Source: Aliikangiella marina
GTDB taxonomy: Bacteria; Pseudomonadota; Gammaproteobacteria; Enterobacterales; Kangiellaceae
NCBI RefSeq assembly: GCF_007004765.1
Contig: NZ_VIKR01000006.1
Span: 186,001-250,000 of the forward strand
DNA: 64,000 nucleotides
Direction: 5' to 3'
Shown here: positions 63,268 to 64,000 of the stretch, piece by piece
How the letters are laid out: each line of letters opens with the position of its first letter
Position numbering within the stretch: the first letter of the stretch is position 1
Notes under the pieces: generated by a model
Database searches by the model: none
Told to the model about the DNA's origin: nothing
What the model saw: the letters and a program-made list of their open reading frames with translations, nothing else
Position numbers and translations under genes: made by a program

Positions 63268-63438
63268 TAACGGAATTCCCTCGTTCCTTATGTTTTTTAG
63301 TCTGTGGTTAACTAGAAGTTAACGACACCCCCACGCCTGTGAGTAAATCTATGGAAAAGCTGTGACTTTACCCACAATAAAGTGTTACTAGTATTGTATA
63401 AATTGTGAACAAAAAGAAAGTACTTTGAAATCAGATAA

Positions 63439-63454
63439 TTACTATATCTGGTGT
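63439..63454. promoter_or_regulatory. NrdR-box-like site 1 upstream of nrdJa
   Basis: TTACTATATCTGGTGT matches the NrdR box (near ACACTATATATAGTGT) at 12 of 16 positions. Its centre is 33 bases from site 2, about three helical turns, the arrangement of NrdR pairs. Confidence 0.6.
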
Positions 63455-63471
63455 TGTTCCCTTCCTCTGCG

Positions 63472-63487
63472 ACACAATATATAGGTG
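63472..63487. promoter_or_regulatory. NrdR-box-like site 2 upstream of nrdJa
   Basis: ACACAATATATAGGTG matches the NrdR box at 13 of 16 positions. Together with site 1 it forms a tandem pair in front of a ribonucleotide reductase gene, the normal NrdR context. Confidence 0.65.
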
Positions 63488-63554
63488 GAGGGCGTTAAAG
63501 TAAAGCACTAAATGATGAAAATTTAGTGCCTAAAGTTTGTCTGAGTAGACGAGA

Positions 63555-64000
63555 TTATCTAGGGTAGAGCGGTGGAATTGCCTGCGAAGCCGCATTGTTT
63601 TGTTGTACCGATAACGCCGATAAAATGTGCTCAAAATCGGACTTCACCAAGCTGATATTGGTTGCAGAATTAGTCGCCGAATATCTCATCGACTCTAGGT
63701 GCTCGAGTTTGGCCTTTAGCGATGAATCATCGATCACTTTTGCCAGCGAGCCAATCGAGTGATACTGAGTGAATCCGTTTAAGTTAACCCACTCAATTAG
63801 CAATTGCTCAATTTTAGCGTTGTTACCTTGCTTGGCAGCGGTTAACAGTAACTTGAATACATCATTGGCTTTCTGGGGTGGGGGGCTCGCTAACTGATTC
63901 TTTTGTGCTGGTTTTGATGAGACAGGTTTGCGCCAATAAGCAAACAGAGTTACTAACCAAAGTGCTAATAGTGCCGCAGCAGCAAGTTGCCATTTTTGCA
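63555..64000 (-). CDS. BatD-like protein, C-terminal part (5' end outside window)
   Basis: The minus-strand frame is open from the right edge to a stop at 63555, giving 148 visible residues; the first in-frame start-like codon (TTG 63803) is internal. The fragment has a membrane helix LAAAALLALWLVTLFAYWRK, a Pro/Ser linker, and a small helical tail with DVFKLLLTAAKQGNNAKIEQLLIEW, SIGSLAKVIDDSSLKAKLEHLESMRYS. This is the usual end of BatD, the aerotolerance-operon protein with a large periplasmic part before one membrane helix. A BatABC context would lie to the right. Confidence 0.7.
   Translation of the reverse strand, partial: QKWQLAAAALLALWLVTLFAYWRKPVSSKPAQKNQLASPPPQKANDVFKLLLTAAKQGNNAKIEQLLIEWVNLNGFTQYHSIGSLAKVIDDSSLKAKLEHLESMRYSATNSATNISLVKSDFEHILSALSVQQNNAASQAIPPLYPR

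Noticed and set aside
63330-63380. DnaA-box-like pair (TGTGAGTAA and TTACCCACA) before nrdJa
   Set aside because: Each differs from TTATNCACA at one or more fixed positions, and no other origin features are present.

Overview
The window looks like a chromosomal piece of a heterotrophic, probably marine gammaproteobacterium of moderate GC. The evidence is its aerobic phenylacetate pathway, a TonB-dependent polysaccharide locus, OmpW, a split B12-dependent ribonucleotide reductase (NrdJa/NrdJb as in Pseudomonas), a BatD tail and a GlyGly-CTERM protein. A Kangiella/Aliikangiella-like lineage is a guess only. No rRNA, tRNA, CRISPR array or insertion sequence was seen.

Bases 1-11941 form the most unusual block. 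It reads in one direction: the 3' part of an AAA+ ATPase of the kind found in extracellular contractile injection system (eCIS) clusters, a 2707-residue protein, a probable SMI1/KNR4 (SUKH)-type immunity protein, and a HEAT-like/FGE-like protein of unknown role. The giant protein has a disordered acidic N-terminus, a coiled-coil region, annexin-like repeats that keep the GxGT(X38)E calcium signature, a hydrophobic Gly/Ala-rich core and a C-terminal HNH-type nuclease domain. I read this as the cargo end of an eCIS locus whose structural genes would lie left of the window. A 0.77 kb non-coding stretch rich in short inverted repeats follows.

Bases 12711-31385 hold mtfA and then a phenylacetyl-CoA catabolic region: a fused 2-oxoacid dehydrogenase E1 and its E2, paaZ, divergent paaY, paaG, paaI, paaJ, the epoxidase operon paaABCDE with paaX, an enoyl-CoA hydratase/3-hydroxyacyl-CoA dehydrogenase fusion that can replace PaaF and PaaH, a MarR regulator and maiA. 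No phenylacetate-CoA ligase is present. The E1/E2 pair suggests that phenylpyruvate or a similar 2-oxoacid feeds the pathway directly as an acyl-CoA. A PaaX-operator-like TGATAC-N27-GTATCA element precedes paaA.

Bases 31469-42620 are mixed housekeeping: a DUF3466 surface protein, the ETF-ubiquinone oxidoreductase divergent from etfBA (electron sink for acyl-CoA oxidation), a small outer-membrane barrel protein, a Tat-exported amidase, trhP, threonine synthase, ompW with FNR-like boxes, and a GNAT acetyltransferase.

Bases 42743-60106 are a beta-glucan (probably laminarin-like) utilisation locus: a GPH sugar symporter, divergent from a lipoprotein GH16 with four tandem C-terminal modules, a TonB-dependent receptor, a GH3 beta-glucosidase, a sugar-porter MFS protein and a clan GH-A lipoprotein. 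Two identical TGACAGCGTTGTCA operators lie in the divergent promoter. A related perfect palindrome, GACAGCGCTGTC, precedes the LacI-family gene at 58994-60034, which ties regulator to locus. A quinone-reductase-like MDR protein and an HD-GYP protein lie between.

Bases 60107-64000 carry nrdJb and nrdJa on the minus strand, with two NrdR-box-like elements upstream and a terminator downstream, and the C-terminal part of a BatD-like protein running off the right edge.
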